Below are positions 15,309 through 25,000 of a DNA stretch of 64,000 bases, piece after piece (the stretch's first letter is position 1; every line of letters begins with the position of its first letter). The notes under the pieces were generated by a model. That model did no database searches. It had not been told where the DNA came from and was given only the letters and a program-made list of their open reading frames with translations. The DNA comes from CAADGL01 sp964643885 (GTDB lineage: Bacteria; Planctomycetota; Phycisphaerae; UBA1845; Fen-1342). The position numbers were made by a program, and so were the translations under genes. The stretch lies in contig CAZXUI010000017.1 of NCBI GenBank assembly GCA_964643885.1, positions 1 through 64,000 of the forward strand, in the 5' to 3' direction.

Positions 15309-18300
15309 ATGAAAACTCGAATCCTCCAGAACGGGTTTTGCGGTTTGTGGCAGGCGCGACGCGCGGGGCCAAGCCGGGCGATTCGGTTCGGCACGGCGCT
15401 GGCCGTCATGCTGATCGTGTCCGGGCCGGGCCGCGGGCAGACCACGCTCGTGACCGGCACGAACTGGGACGGCTCCGTCGCCAGCGGGCACAGTGATATC
15501 GTCGCCGCAGGTGCGGTCTCTGACGGCGGCCGGTACGTGGCCTTCGGCAGCGGGGCGTTGCTGGTGGCCGGCGATTCCAACGCCGCCCGCGACGTGTACG
15601 TCTATGACCGGGCGCAGAATGCGTTCGTGCTGGTCAGCGTGGATTCCAACGGCGCACAGGGAAACGCCGACAGCGGAGGCGATCTGTCGAACACGGCGGA
15701 CGGCGTGGCGGTTTCGCGCTACGGCCGCTTCGTCGTCTTTACCAGCGCGGCGACAAACCTCGTCGGCGCGGGCAATGACACGAACGGTGTGAGCGACGTC
15801 TTCCTGCACGACCGGGATTTCGACGCCAATCTCGTCTTCGACGAGGCGTTCAGCGGCGCGATTCGGACGATTCGCGTCAACGTCGATTCGAACGGGAGCG
15901 AGGCGAGCGGCGGGGCGAGCCGGCTGCCGGCCGTCTCCGCGCTCGGCCGGCACGTCGCCTTCGAAAGCGATGCGACGAACCTCGCCGGAGCCGGCAATGA
16001 CACGAACAACCGGACGGATATCTTCGTGCACGACCGCGACGCCGACTGCAACGGTCTGCTCGACCAGGCCGGCGGGATTCTTACGCTGCGCGTCAGCGTC
16101 GGGCCGAACGGCGTGCAGGCCAACGGCGCAAGCCGGCGGCCGTCGATCTCGCACAACGGGCGATTCGTGGTCTTCGACAGCACGGCCGGAAATCTGATCG
16201 CCGGCGGCGACCAGAACGGCGGCTTCGACGACGTGTTCGTCTACGACCGCGACGCCGATATGGACGGACGGCTGGATGAGACGGGCGCGGGCGAGACCGC
16301 CACCGTATTGATCAGCGTCTCCAATTCGGGCGTGCAGGGCGCCGGGCCGAGCACGGTGCCGGCCGGTGCGGCGATCTCCGAATCCGGACGGTACGTCGTG
16401 TTCAACAGTTGGTTCAGCGACGCGCCCACGCCGAACGGCACGGGTGTGTACATCCGCGATCGCGACGCGGACGCGAACGGAGTCTTCGATGAGACCTTTG
16501 CGGGTGCGACGGCCACGACGCTGGTGAGCGTCGCGGCGGACGGGACGCCGGGCAACCAGGGCTGCTGGGCGCTGGGCATTTCGCCCGACGGGCAGTTCGT
16601 CACGTTTCTGAGCGCCTCCGACAACCTCGACCCGGCCACGGGGATCAACACGCCCCCGGCGTACGTGTTTCTCTTTGTTCACGACCGGGATGCGGACGGC
16701 AACGGCGTCTTCGACGAGACTTTCAACGGGGCGCGGTCGACCACCTATCTGGCGACGCCGGAGCTCTACTCACCGCCGCCGAACGTGCGGCCCTACACGG
16801 CCGCGGTCTCGCCCTGGGGCGGGACGGCGGTCCTCTCGACGCGATTCGCACTGACGACGGCCGATACGAACCAGGTAAACGATGTCTATATGATCGACAT
16901 CGCGCCGGATTCCGACGGCGACGGGTTGCTCGATACGTGGGAGAGCAGCGGCGTCGACGCGAACGGCGACGGGACGATCGATCTCGTCCTGCCCGGGGCC
17001 GACCCGAACCGCAAGACGATCTACGTCGAGATCGACGGCATGATCGGCCGCGTGCCGTCGGCCGCGACGCTGAATACGGTCGTGCAGGCGTTCGCCGGCG
17101 CGCCCGTCCAGAACCCGGACGGCTCGACCGGCATCGACCTGGTGCTGCTGTTTGACGAGACGAGCGAGCCGCTGGCGCAGTGGTCCTTCGGTTGGGCCAA
17201 CTACAGCACCTTCAAGGCGGCCAGGTTCGGAACGGCGGCCGAGCGGGCCAGCGGAAACTGGCCCAACATCCGCACCGCCCGCGACTGGACCTATCACTAC
17301 TGCGTCTTCGCCGATGATTTCACCGGCTCGGCCAGCGGTATCTCCGGCCTGGCCGAGGCCCCGGGCGACGACTTCATGATTACGCTGGGCGGCTGGTCGC
17401 CGGCGGGTGGGACGGCCGCCCAGCAGCAGGGACTCTTCATGCACGAGCTGGGGCACAACCTGGGACTCGGTCATGGCGGGGTGGTGATCGATCCAGTCCA
17501 GCGGTGGACGAACTGGAAGCCGAACCATGCCAGCGTGATGAACTACACCTGGACGGTGCCGGCGCTCGTGCCCACGAGCCCGGGGGCGTACTCGCAGTAC
17601 TGGGTCGCGGACTACTCGCGGCGGACGTACAACTGCCTCGACGAAACCTGTCTGAACGAGCCGGGTGGCATCGGCGGGCGACTGAGCGTGCTCGTGCCGG
17701 CCGGGCCGACGCGCGTGATCAACGGCGTCTCGTACGCGCGGCTGGTGCGGGAGAGTGGGGCCGTGGATTGGAACGAGAACGGCTCCGCGACGAATACTTG
17801 TGTGGCCGTCAATATCGACCAGATTCCGCCGAATCCGAGCGCTCCGGCCGGGCAGTATCTGGCCGGCCATGACGACTGGGGTAGTCACCTGTGGTTCGCG
17901 CAGATGGGCGATCCGGCCTTCGGGCCGGTGGCCGGGGCGAACGACGCGGGCGGCGAGATCACGTTCGCGATGGTCGAAGCGCTGGCGCAGATCGGCGACT
18001 GCAACGGCAACGGCGTCTGGGACGAGGAGGAGATCGATGGCGGTCAGGCAGCCGACGCGAACGGCAACCGCATTCCGGACGAGTGCGAGGGCGGCTGCGG
18101 GTCGCCGACGGTGCCGTGGTTCGAGGATTTCGAGAGCTACGCGGCCGGCAGCGGGATGCACGGGCAGGGGGGCTGGAGCGGGTGGGATGATGATCCGGCG
18201 TACGACGCGCCGGTGAGCGACGTCGTGTCCCGTAGCGGGGTGAACTCGGTCGAAGTCTCGGGCGGCGCGGACCTGGTGCAGGAATCGTGCACGAGCGGCG

Positions 18301-19058
18301 GCGGCATCTACTCCTACGAGGCGTGGCAGTATATTCCGGCCGACTTCGACTCGAACGGCACGGGGCAGTTCGCGGGCAGCTTCTTCATCCTGATGAACAC
18401 GTACGAGCCGGGTGGCGTGCATGACGCGCCGCACTGGTCGGTGCAGATGCAGTTCGACTCGAATGACGGACTGCTGAAGGTCTTCCACGGTGACGGGTTG
18501 AATACGGCCAACGTGCCGTACGTCGACCAGCGCTGGGTCAGGATTCAGGCCATCATCGATCTCGACGACGACTGGACGCGCATTTACTACGACGATGCGC
18601 TCGTGACGGAGTATCCGTGGACGGGTGGCGTGCTGGGCGGTGGTGGGGGGGCGTATGAAATCGCGGCCGTCGATCTGGTCGGCAACGCGGCGTCGCCGGT
18701 CTACTACGACGACCTGCGGTTCATCCTGGGATGCGGCGATTCGATCGCGAGCGACGCGGATGGCGACGGGCTCGATCTGCTGACCGAGTTGCTGCTCGGC
18801 ACGGATTCGTGCGACCCGGACACGGACGGCGACGGCGCGATCGACGGCGTCGACAATTGTCCGCTCACGCCGAATCCGGATCAGGCGGACTGCGACGGCG
18901 ACGGGATCGGCGATGTGTGTGCAATCGCCAGCGGGATGTCGGAGGACCAGAATGGCAACGGCATTCCGGATGAGTGCGAGTCAGACCGGCCGGACCTGGG
19001 CGACAAGTTCGGCGAGCCGAGGCCGGCGCTGGGCGTGCGCGACCTGCCGCGGCCGTAG
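15309..19058 (+). CDS. giant secreted metzincin-type protein with TolB-like blades and TSP3-type repeats
   Basis: 1249 residues with a signal peptide (long n-region, then ALAVMLIVSGPGRGQ). About 45-540 carries some six TolB/WD40-like blades with the recurring GRxVxFxS..NL.........DxFVHDRDAD. A zinc-protease segment follows with HELGHNLGLGH near residue 712 and the Met-turn SVMNY, typical of metzincins. A jelly-roll-like region lies near 935-1145. DxDGDG calcium-binding motifs (DSDGDGLLDTWE before the protease, DADGDGLDLLTE and DGDGIGDVC near the end) resemble thrombospondin type 3 repeats. It is probably an exported, calcium-stabilised protease. The ATG at 15309 was chosen because GGAG precedes it and the signal peptide follows. 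It is divergent from the ECF sigma/kinase operon. Confidence 0.85.
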   Translation: MKTRILQNGFCGLWQARRAGPSRAIRFGTALAVMLIVSGPGRGQTTLVTGTNWDGSVASGHSDIVAAGAVSDGGRYVAFGSGALLVAGDSNAARDVYVYDRAQNAFVLVSVDSNGAQGNADSGGDLSNTADGVAVSRYGRFVVFTSAATNLVGAGNDTNGVSDVFLHDRDFDANLVFDEAFSGAIRTIRVNVDSNGSEASGGASRLPAVSALGRHVAFESDATNLAGAGNDTNNRTDIFVHDRDADCNGLLDQAGGILTLRVSVGPNGVQANGASRRPSISHNGRFVVFDSTAGNLIAGGDQNGGFDDVFVYDRDADMDGRLDETGAGETATVLISVSNSGVQGAGPSTVPAGAAISESGRYVVFNSWFSDAPTPNGTGVYIRDRDADANGVFDETFAGATATTLVSVAADGTPGNQGCWALGISPDGQFVTFLSASDNLDPATGINTPPAYVFLFVHDRDADGNGVFDETFNGARSTTYLATPELYSPPPNVRPYTAAVSPWGGTAVLSTRFALTTADTNQVNDVYMIDIAPDSDGDGLLDTWESSGVDANGDGTIDLVLPGADPNRKTIYVEIDGMIGRVPSAATLNTVVQAFAGAPVQNPDGSTGIDLVLLFDETSEPLAQWSFGWANYSTFKAARFGTAAERASGNWPNIRTARDWTYHYCVFADDFTGSASGISGLAEAPGDDFMITLGGWSPAGGTAAQQQGLFMHELGHNLGLGHGGVVIDPVQRWTNWKPNHASVMNYTWTVPALVPTSPGAYSQYWVADYSRRTYNCLDETCLNEPGGIGGRLSVLVPAGPTRVINGVSYARLVRESGAVDWNENGSATNTCVAVNIDQIPPNPSAPAGQYLAGHDDWGSHLWFAQMGDPAFGPVAGANDAGGEITFAMVEALAQIGDCNGNGVWDEEEIDGGQAADANGNRIPDECEGGCGSPTVPWFEDFESYAAGSGMHGQGGWSGWDDDPAYDAPVSDVVSRSGVNSVEVSGGADLVQESCTSGGGIYSYEAWQYIPADFDSNGTGQFAGSFFILMNTYEPGGVHDAPHWSVQMQFDSNDGLLKVFHGDGLNTANVPYVDQRWVRIQAIIDLDDDWTRIYYDDALVTEYPWTGGVLGGGGGAYEIAAVDLVGNAASPVYYDDLRFILGCGDSIASDADGDGLDLLTELLLGTDSCDPDTDGDGAIDGVDNCPLTPNPDQADCDGDGIGDVCAIASGMSEDQNGNGIPDECESDRPDLGDKFGEPRPALGVRDLPRP

Positions 19059-19180
19059 AGGCGCCGCGGCCGTAGAGCTGCCGCGGCCGTAGAGCTGCCG
19101 CGTCCGTGCCGGTACGGCGTCCAGAAAGGTACGGCAAAGATTCTCTTTGCCGCGAGTTCGCTGCTCCGAGAATGCGGGAT

Positions 19181-19258
19181 CGGTCTCCTCAACATTGGGG
19201 GACCGGTCTCCTCAACATTGGGGGACCGGTCTCCTCAACATTGGGGGACCGGTCTCTG
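19181..19258 (+). repeat. 23-bp tandem repeat, three copies
   Basis: The unit begins CGGTCTCCTCAACATTGGGG and repeats at 19181, 19204 and 19227, with a fourth start at 19250 that runs into GACCGGTC. The unit shares the GACCGGTCTC core with the 26-bp array 300 bp downstream, so it is probably a variant of the same element. Confidence 0.85.
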
Positions 19259-19270
19259 ACCGGTCACTGG

Positions 19271-19410
19271 GCGACAGGTCTCCGACCTGTCGCGCTCTTG
19301 CCCGTCAGGGCTAACGACCGTAGCCGGTGGCTTGAAGCCACCGGAAAGCGAGTTCTTCCACGTCGTCCGTGGGGCCTTCGTCTCGGATCACAGCACAAGA
19401 GGACCAAACC
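19271..19410 (+). repeat. ~125-bp dispersed repeat (copy 1), inverted copy at 58.3 kb
   Basis: Runs from GCGACAGGTCTCCGACCTGT through CTCTTGCCCGTCAGGGCTAA and the hairpin CCGGTGGC-TTGAA-GCCACCGG to GTGGGGCCTTCGTCTCGGAT. The reverse complement of 58312-58436 matches with few differences. Both copies adjoin a 26-bp GACCGGTC array. Confidence 0.8.
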
Positions 19411-19567
19411 CGCACCGCATTCTCATCCAAGATGACGATCGCCCCGATCGTGTCGACCTGATGCGAGAATCCTTTCTCGCACCATCAGGTGGGTATGCTT
19501 CCGCCACAGGCGTGCGCCTGCGGGGTTGCCCTGCCGACCGCTGTTCGCGTCGACAGGGCACCCCCGC

Positions 19568-19801
19568 GACCGGTCAGAGACCGGTCCCCCAGTGACCGGT
19601 CAGAGACCGGTCCCCCCGTGACCGGTCAGAGACCGGTCCCCCAGTGACCGGTCAGAGACCGATCCCCCAGTGACCGGTCAGAGACCGGTCCCCCAGTGAC
19701 CGGTCAGAGACCGGTCGCCCAGTGACCGGTCAGAGACCGGTCCCCCCGTGACCGGTCAGAGACCGGTCCCCCCGTGACCGGTCAGAGACCGGTCCCCCAT
19801 T
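19568..19801 (+). repeat. 26-bp tandem array, nine copies
   Basis: Nine head-to-tail copies start every 26 bp from 19568. Each is GACCGGTCAGAGACCGGTC followed by CCCCAGT or CCCCCGT. The unit contains two GACCGGTC palindromes and can fold on itself. No unique spacers separate the units, so this is not a CRISPR array. Confidence 0.92.
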
Positions 19802-19989
19802 TTCGGGGCAGCAGTCATCTCGCACCATCATCTCGCGGCAGTGGGGGTCCACGGGCGAGCTGCGCTTGACAATGGCAGCCGATGGGCTGCACCGGCTGTT
19901 GGCCGGTGCCACACTCTCCGAGGCAGCTCGCCCGCCTTTCGAAGCTCACCTGCCGTACGAAGCTTGCCCGCCGTACGAGCTGCTTCCGC

Positions 19990-21012
19990 CTACGGAAGCT
20001 CGCCCACCCGCAGGCGCAGCAGCCGCATGATCTCGATATCGCGCTGCCGAGCCTCCTCCTGAATCGCCACGCCCGCGCAATAGTCGAGCCGGCTGCTGGC
20101 GTAGCCAGTCACTTTGAACATGAAGTCGGCCACCCCTTCGAGCGTCGTGCCGAAGGACTTCTTCGGGTCGCTCTTGAGATGCACACCCACCCAGCCCCAG
20201 ACCGCCCCCTCGCCCTCGATGTTCGTCTGGCCCGCGGTGTTCAGGATCACGCCGACGAGCTTGAGCAGCCCGGCCAGCTTGTTCAGCTCCCTGACGGTGT
20301 GCTTGATGTCCGCGTGGTACTCCAGCCAGAACGAGCACACCGCCAACTCACCATCCAGCCACCCCGTGTCCTCGCGGGTTCGATTCTCGGAGTTGAGCGC
20401 CTCGCAGATCAGCTCGAGCTGCACGACCGCCTGATCGAGCCGGTCCAGCAGCCCGCCCTCCTCGAACAGGTTCAGCTCCACCGCCAGGACGCGGTAGAGC
20501 GGATATAGGGCGGTTTCCGGCAGCGATTCGATGACGCTGATCGCCCGGCTGAAATCGACCGCCATGTTCTCCGCCCCGGCGATGTCGAACAGCTTGTTGA
20601 TCACCGTCTCCGATCGCTGGAGCAGCAGGATGAGATTCTGGCGGAAAGGTTCCGCGGCACCGCTGGCGAGAAAATCGTCGCGGCCGGCCAACTCCTGCTG
20701 AATGCCCCGCTGCAACGCAGCGATCGCCTCATCGATGGCCGTCTGCATCTCGACCGTCAACGCGTCGAAGCCGACGCGCATGTTGTCGCGCATCTCGATG
20801 GCCGTATCCCGGGCCGCGGCCGCATTGTCGCGGGCCTGCGTGGCCCGGTCGCGGGCCTGCGTGGCGCGGTCGCGGGCCTCGGTCGCTCGATCACGGGCTG
20901 CCGTGGCGAGCGCGAGGATGTCGTCGAGAATATCAGCCTGCCCGGCCGGCACGACCAGGGCGGTCAACAGGATGACGAGTGCCCCGATGGGGCGGATACG
21001 CGTTCGACGCAT
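19990..21012 (-). CDS. exported coiled-coil protein with ARDRATQ heptads
   Basis: A 340-residue protein with a signal peptide (MRRTRIRPIGALVILLTALVVPAGQA). It is followed by five consecutive 7-residue units of the type ARDRATQ at about 40-75, a clear coiled coil. The remaining 250 residues are mostly helical and include ISVIESLPETALYPLYRVLA, then VIQLELICEAL-like and WGWVGVHLKSDPKKSFG segments. I do not recognise a family. It is probably periplasmic or surface-exposed. The ATG at 21012 follows AGGAG by 7 nt on the minus strand. It stands alone, between repeat blocks on both sides. Confidence 0.75.
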   Translation of the reverse strand: MRRTRIRPIGALVILLTALVVPAGQADILDDILALATAARDRATEARDRATQARDRATQARDNAAAARDTAIEMRDNMRVGFDALTVEMQTAIDEAIAALQRGIQQELAGRDDFLASGAAEPFRQNLILLLQRSETVINKLFDIAGAENMAVDFSRAISVIESLPETALYPLYRVLAVELNLFEEGGLLDRLDQAVVQLELICEALNSENRTREDTGWLDGELAVCSFWLEYHADIKHTVRELNKLAGLLKLVGVILNTAGQTNIEGEGAVWGWVGVHLKSDPKKSFGTTLEGVADFMFKVTGYASSRLDYCAGVAIQEEARQRDIEIMRLLRLRVGELP

Positions 21013-21258
21013 GGGTTGCTCCTCGTGTGGTGCGCTGGCACCGGCGGTACGCAGATACCGAATCTCCGTGGGGCTCTCAGAGTGGCGGGCACGCACGCGG
21101 TGCCCGATCGGCCCGTGGCGGCCGAAGCGACTCGCCGCCATCCATACGGACGACGTTTCCGGCCGGCGCGCCTGAAGAATCTGCGGATTCCTAGTTGGGT
21201 TCGGCCGAAGAGAACGAGCGGCGGGCGGACGCCGGCGCTCCCCAGCGAGCGTGTGGCC

Positions 21259-21288
21259 GGATTGCACTGACCGCAGAGCAGTGGCACG
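21259..21288. repeat. CACTG hairpin repeat, copy 1
   Basis: GGATTGCACTGACCGCAGAG followed by CAGTGGCACGC. A near-identical copy with a better 7-bp stem (CACTGCT-CGCAG-AGCAGTG) lies at 52704-52734. Both are intergenic. Confidence 0.6.
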
Positions 21289-21294
21289 CAGGCG

Positions 21295-21366
21295 TCAGAA
21301 CCCGCCGCGCCAAGCGGCGGGTCTGTTTGGGACCGATTGACCCCGTGGTTGGCGCAAGGGGTTGAT
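21295..21366. repeat. REP-like paired hairpin repeat, locus 2
   Basis: A direct arm at 21295-21322 (perfect 9-bp stem, loop GCCAA) and an inverted, partly decayed arm at 21340-21366, 17 bp apart. They have the same heads and loops as the loci at 1-118 and 47994-48269. Confidence 0.75.
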
Positions 21367-21459
21367 TGCCGGCGGGACACCCGAGGTTATCCGGGCCTGG
21401 CGGCGCTGAAAGGGAGCCCGCGCGGCTAGAATGGCCAGGTCGGGTTGCCGAGGGCCAAA

Positions 21460-22029
21460 TTGACGAATCCGCCTGCCGAAGTCACCCGCCTGCTCAGGCT
21501 CGCCGCCGAAGGGCAGCGCTCGGCCGCCGCCGAGCTGCTTCCGATCGTCTACGAAGAGCTGCGCGCCCTGGCCGCGGCCTTTTTCCGCGACCAGCAGCGC
21601 GGCCACACGCTCCAGCCGACGGCGCTGGTGCACGAGGCCTATCTGAAGCTCGTCAACCAGTCGGCGGAGTGGTCCGGCCGCAATCAATTCTTCGTCGTCG
21701 CGGCGCAGGCGATGCGAAGTATCCTGGTGGACCATGCCCGTGGAAAACGGCGCGACAAACGGGGGGGCGGCCGGCAGCGGGTCTCACTGTCGGGCGAGCC
21801 GGCCGGTTCGCCGGCGAGCGACCTGCCGATCGAGGCGATCGACGAGGCGCTCACGCGGCTGGCGGCGCTCGACCTGCGCAAGGCACAACTGGTGGAGCTG
21901 CGGTTCTTCGGCGGGTTGACTCTGGAAGAGGCGGCGGAGGCGATGAACCTGTCTCGGGCAACGGCATCGCAGGACTGGCGCATGGCTCGAGCCTGGCTCT
22001 ACAACGAACTGCGGAACGAACTGTCATGA
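21460..22029 (+). CDS. ECF-like sigma factor (Sig-70_X6 type)
   Basis: About 189 residues. The family features are clear: ELLPIVYEELRALAAAFFRDQQRGHTLQPTALVHEAYLKLV, quoted here as the segments ELLPIVYEELRALA and TLQPTALVHEAYLKLV, then FFVVAAQAMRSILVDHARGK. Region 4 is VELRFFGGLTLEEAAEAMNL. These match the TIGR02999-type sigma factors that accompany Ser/Thr kinases in Planctomycetota and Acidobacteriota. The start TTG at 21460 has GAGGG 4-8 nt before it; a TTG at 21445 is an alternative. Its TGA overlaps the start of the kinase-WD40 gene (ATGA). Confidence 0.92.
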   Translation: MTNPPAEVTRLLRLAAEGQRSAAAELLPIVYEELRALAAAFFRDQQRGHTLQPTALVHEAYLKLVNQSAEWSGRNQFFVVAAQAMRSILVDHARGKRRDKRGGGRQRVSLSGEPAGSPASDLPIEAIDEALTRLAALDLRKAQLVELRFFGGLTLEEAAEAMNLSRATASQDWRMARAWLYNELRNELS

Positions 22030-25000
22030 GCGGCCCGGATCGATTCCGGCGGATCGATGAGCTGTTTCGAGCGGCCGTCGCACTGCCCAGCGAGCAGCGC
22101 GAGGCGTTTCTGACGCAGCGGTGCGCCGGAGAGACGTCGATACTGCGTCAGGTGCGCTCGCTCCTGGAGCAGGACGAGCGGGCCGAGGGTGTGCTCGACC
22201 GGCCGGCGCTGGTGACGGTCTCCGGTGCTGTGGAGAACGCGTCGGCGGAGGGCGGCCCGCTGCCGGAACGGATCGGGCGTTATCGGATCATCCGCCGCAT
22301 CGGCGAAGGGGGGATGGGCACGGTCTACGAGGCCGAGCAGCAGAATCCGCGCCGCCGAGTGGCATTGAAAGTGCTGCGATCCGCCAGCAGCGCCGGCCGC
22401 CTGCTGCAACGCTTCGAGCAGGAGGCCCGGATTCTCGCCCGCCTCCAGCATCCGGGCATCGCGCAGATTCTCGAGGCCGGCGCGACGGACGACGGACCGC
22501 AGCGCCGGCCGTTCTTCGCGATGGAGTTCGTGCAGGGCCGGTCGCTGCTCGAGCACGTCCGCGAACGCGCGCTCAGCACGCGGCAACGGATCGAGTTGTT
22601 CGCGCTGGTCTGCGATGCGGTGCACTTCGCGCATCAGAACGGAGTCGTTCATCGCGACCTGAAACCGGCGAACATCCTCGTTGTCGACGGCGCGGCCGGC
22701 GCGCACCCAGCCGGATCAGGCGGCGCGGGCAGCCGTTGGAAGCCGGCGCAGCCGAAGGTCCTCGATTTCGGAGTCGCGCGGCTGACGGACGTCGATATCG
22801 AGGCCGTCACGCAGCACACGACGCTGGGCGAGTTGGTCGGCACGGTGCCGTACATGAGCCCCGAGCAGGCGGCCGGCGATCCGGCCCAGTTGGACTGGCG
22901 CACGGATGTCTATTCGCTGGGCGTGATTCTGTATGAGCTGCTGACCGGCCGGCTGCCGCATGAGGTGCGGCATCTGCTGATTCACGAGGCGGTGCGGCTG
23001 ATTCGCGAGGACGATCCGACGCCGGCGGGATCGATCGATCGTTCGCTTCGGGGCGATCTGGAAACGATCCTGGCCAAGGCGCTGGAGAAGGACAAGCAGC
23101 GGCGCTATCAATCCGCGGCCGAGCTGGCGCTGGATATCCGCCGCTACCTGGAGGAGCAGCCGATCGCGGCCCGGCCGGCATCCGCGTTCTATCGGCTGTC
23201 AAAGTTCGCCCGGCGGAACAAGGCCGTGGTCGTGGCGGTGTGCGGCATCATCGCTTCGCTGGCCGTCGGTTTGGGCGTCGCCCTGCGACAGGCGATCGTG
23301 GCCGAGCGGGCCCGGGCGCAGGAGCAGCGGTTGCGCGGGGAGGCGGAGCGAGCGAGCTACCGGGCGTGCCTGGTCGCGGCCGCTTCGGCTCTGAGCAGCC
23401 ACAACGTCTCCGATGCGCGGCGGTACCTGGAGTCCGCGCCGGCCTCGCTGCAAGGCTGGGAGTGGGAGCACCTGAGCAGCCGGCTGGACGACAGCATCAC
23501 GTCCCTTGAAACGAGATTCAGTCCGGTTCGCATCGCGCTCAGCCCCGACGGCCGCACCCTGGTCGCCTGTGCCTCGTCGGGTGACGTGCGGAGCTGGCGC
23601 CTGCCTGATCTGACTCCGCTGGCCCACTACACGATCGTCGACCTGTTTCGAGAACGGCGCATCCAGGGATTCGTCTTCCTTCCGGAGGGCCGCCTGCGCG
23701 TGGATACGCGCGCCGGGTCGGCCATTCTGGACGCCGAATCGCTGAGGCTTCTGGCGCACGACACGCTCGCCACGGCGCATCGCAGCCACGACGGGCGCTG
23801 GGGAGTATTCGCGGAGCGCGAGCAGCGCGAGTTCCACACGATCGTTCGCGAGCTCGGCACGGAGCGCGAGCTGCTGCGGTTCAACCAGGTCGATCCCCAC
23901 TCGCTGCGCGTTCGATTCACCCGCGATGGGCGCCTGATGGCCCTGGGCTTCTCGCAGGAGCGCGGCGCGGAGGTGTATCGCCTCAGCGACGGGGCGAAAC
24001 TGATCAGCCGCCCACAATGGGGCAGGATCAGCGCGATGGCTTTCTCGGCGGACGATTCCCGGCTCGTGGTCGGAACCGCTTTGGGCCAGGCCCACCTGCT
24101 CGACGTGTCAGGGCAACGCGAGGATATCGAGTTGCTCGGGCACCGCGAAGCGATTACGGCCGTCGCGTTCGATCCGGGCGGCCGGCGCGTGGCCACCGCG
24201 TCCAGCGACCGAACTGTGCGGCTCTGGTCGGCAGTGGACGGCGGGCCGGTCGCGACGATGCGCGGAAACGAGGGAGACACGACCGACCTGGCCTTCAACC
24301 CCGACGGCGCTCAGATCGTGACCGCTTCGGCCGACGCGCGCGTCCGCTGGTGGGATGCGGCGCTCGTGGCCGATCCGTTCGTCCTGCCGACTCCCGGACC
24401 GGTCTACGCTCTGTCGCTTTCGCCGGATGGCACGCGACTCGCGGCGGCGTGTCTGGGCGGCGAACGGCCACTGCGAATCTGGGACCTCGCCAGCGGCCGG
24501 GAGGTGGCTGCCGGGCTCGACGGCTATCTCAGTGCGCTCGCTTACAGCGTCGACGGTTCGAGGATCGTCGTCGGCCGCGCCCATGATGAGAATCGCATGG
24601 TGGACGCGGCGGATCTGAGCCAGGAGAGATCCGTGCCCGGCCATTTCTGGCGTACCGACTGGCTTGCGTTCGATCCCGCCCACGAGACGCTCTTGTCGCT
24701 GAGCAACCGTGGCGTTCTCCTGGCGCAATCGGTGAGCGACTGGAGACGAATCCGCAGCGTGAGCTTTCGCGCGCCGTCCGACAGCGAGGGCTGCCGCGCC
24801 GTGATGAGCCCGGATGGCTCGCTGCTGGCGGTCGGATCGGGGCGGCGGATTCACCTGCTCAGCGCTGAATCGTGGGACGAGGTCGGCCTGCTGAGCGGTC
24901 ATTCGAACAACGTCTATGCGCTGGCCTTCACTCCCGACGGCCGCCGGCTCGTCTCCGGCTCGCGCGACCGCACGCTGCGCATTTGGGACCTCGCCTCGCG

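Larger units (their letters stand above)
19059..19989. other. 931-bp repeat-rich intergenic region
   Basis: No gene seen. In order it holds: a short GCCGCGGCCGTAGAGCT tandem after the metzincin stop (19061-19105), a 23-bp tandem, a unique-looking repeat of about 125 bp shared with 58.3 kb, a TGCGAGAATCC...CTCGCACCA hairpin at about 19463-19487 also shared with 58.9 kb, a nine-copy 26-bp array, and a short stretch of GAAGCTYRCCYGCC-like repeats (19938-19985) before the 3' end of the next gene. Confidence 0.75.
21013..21459. other. 447-bp intergenic region with REP-like hairpins
   Basis: No gene seen. It contains a CACTG...CAGTG hairpin repeat (21259-21288), a REP-like inverted pair (21295-21366) and a fragment GCGGACGCCGGCGCTCCCC (about 21227) of the CTCCCC-tailed hairpin family. 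The promoter for the divergent coiled-coil gene and the one for the sigma factor gene should lie here. Confidence 0.5.

Noticed and set aside
16770..18488. A long minus-strand frame inside the metzincin gene
   Set aside because: Antisense shadow; the plus-strand product has clear domains throughout.
19568..19801. The 26-bp array as a CRISPR array
   Set aside because: There are no variable spacers; each unit is followed directly by the next, and no cas genes are present.
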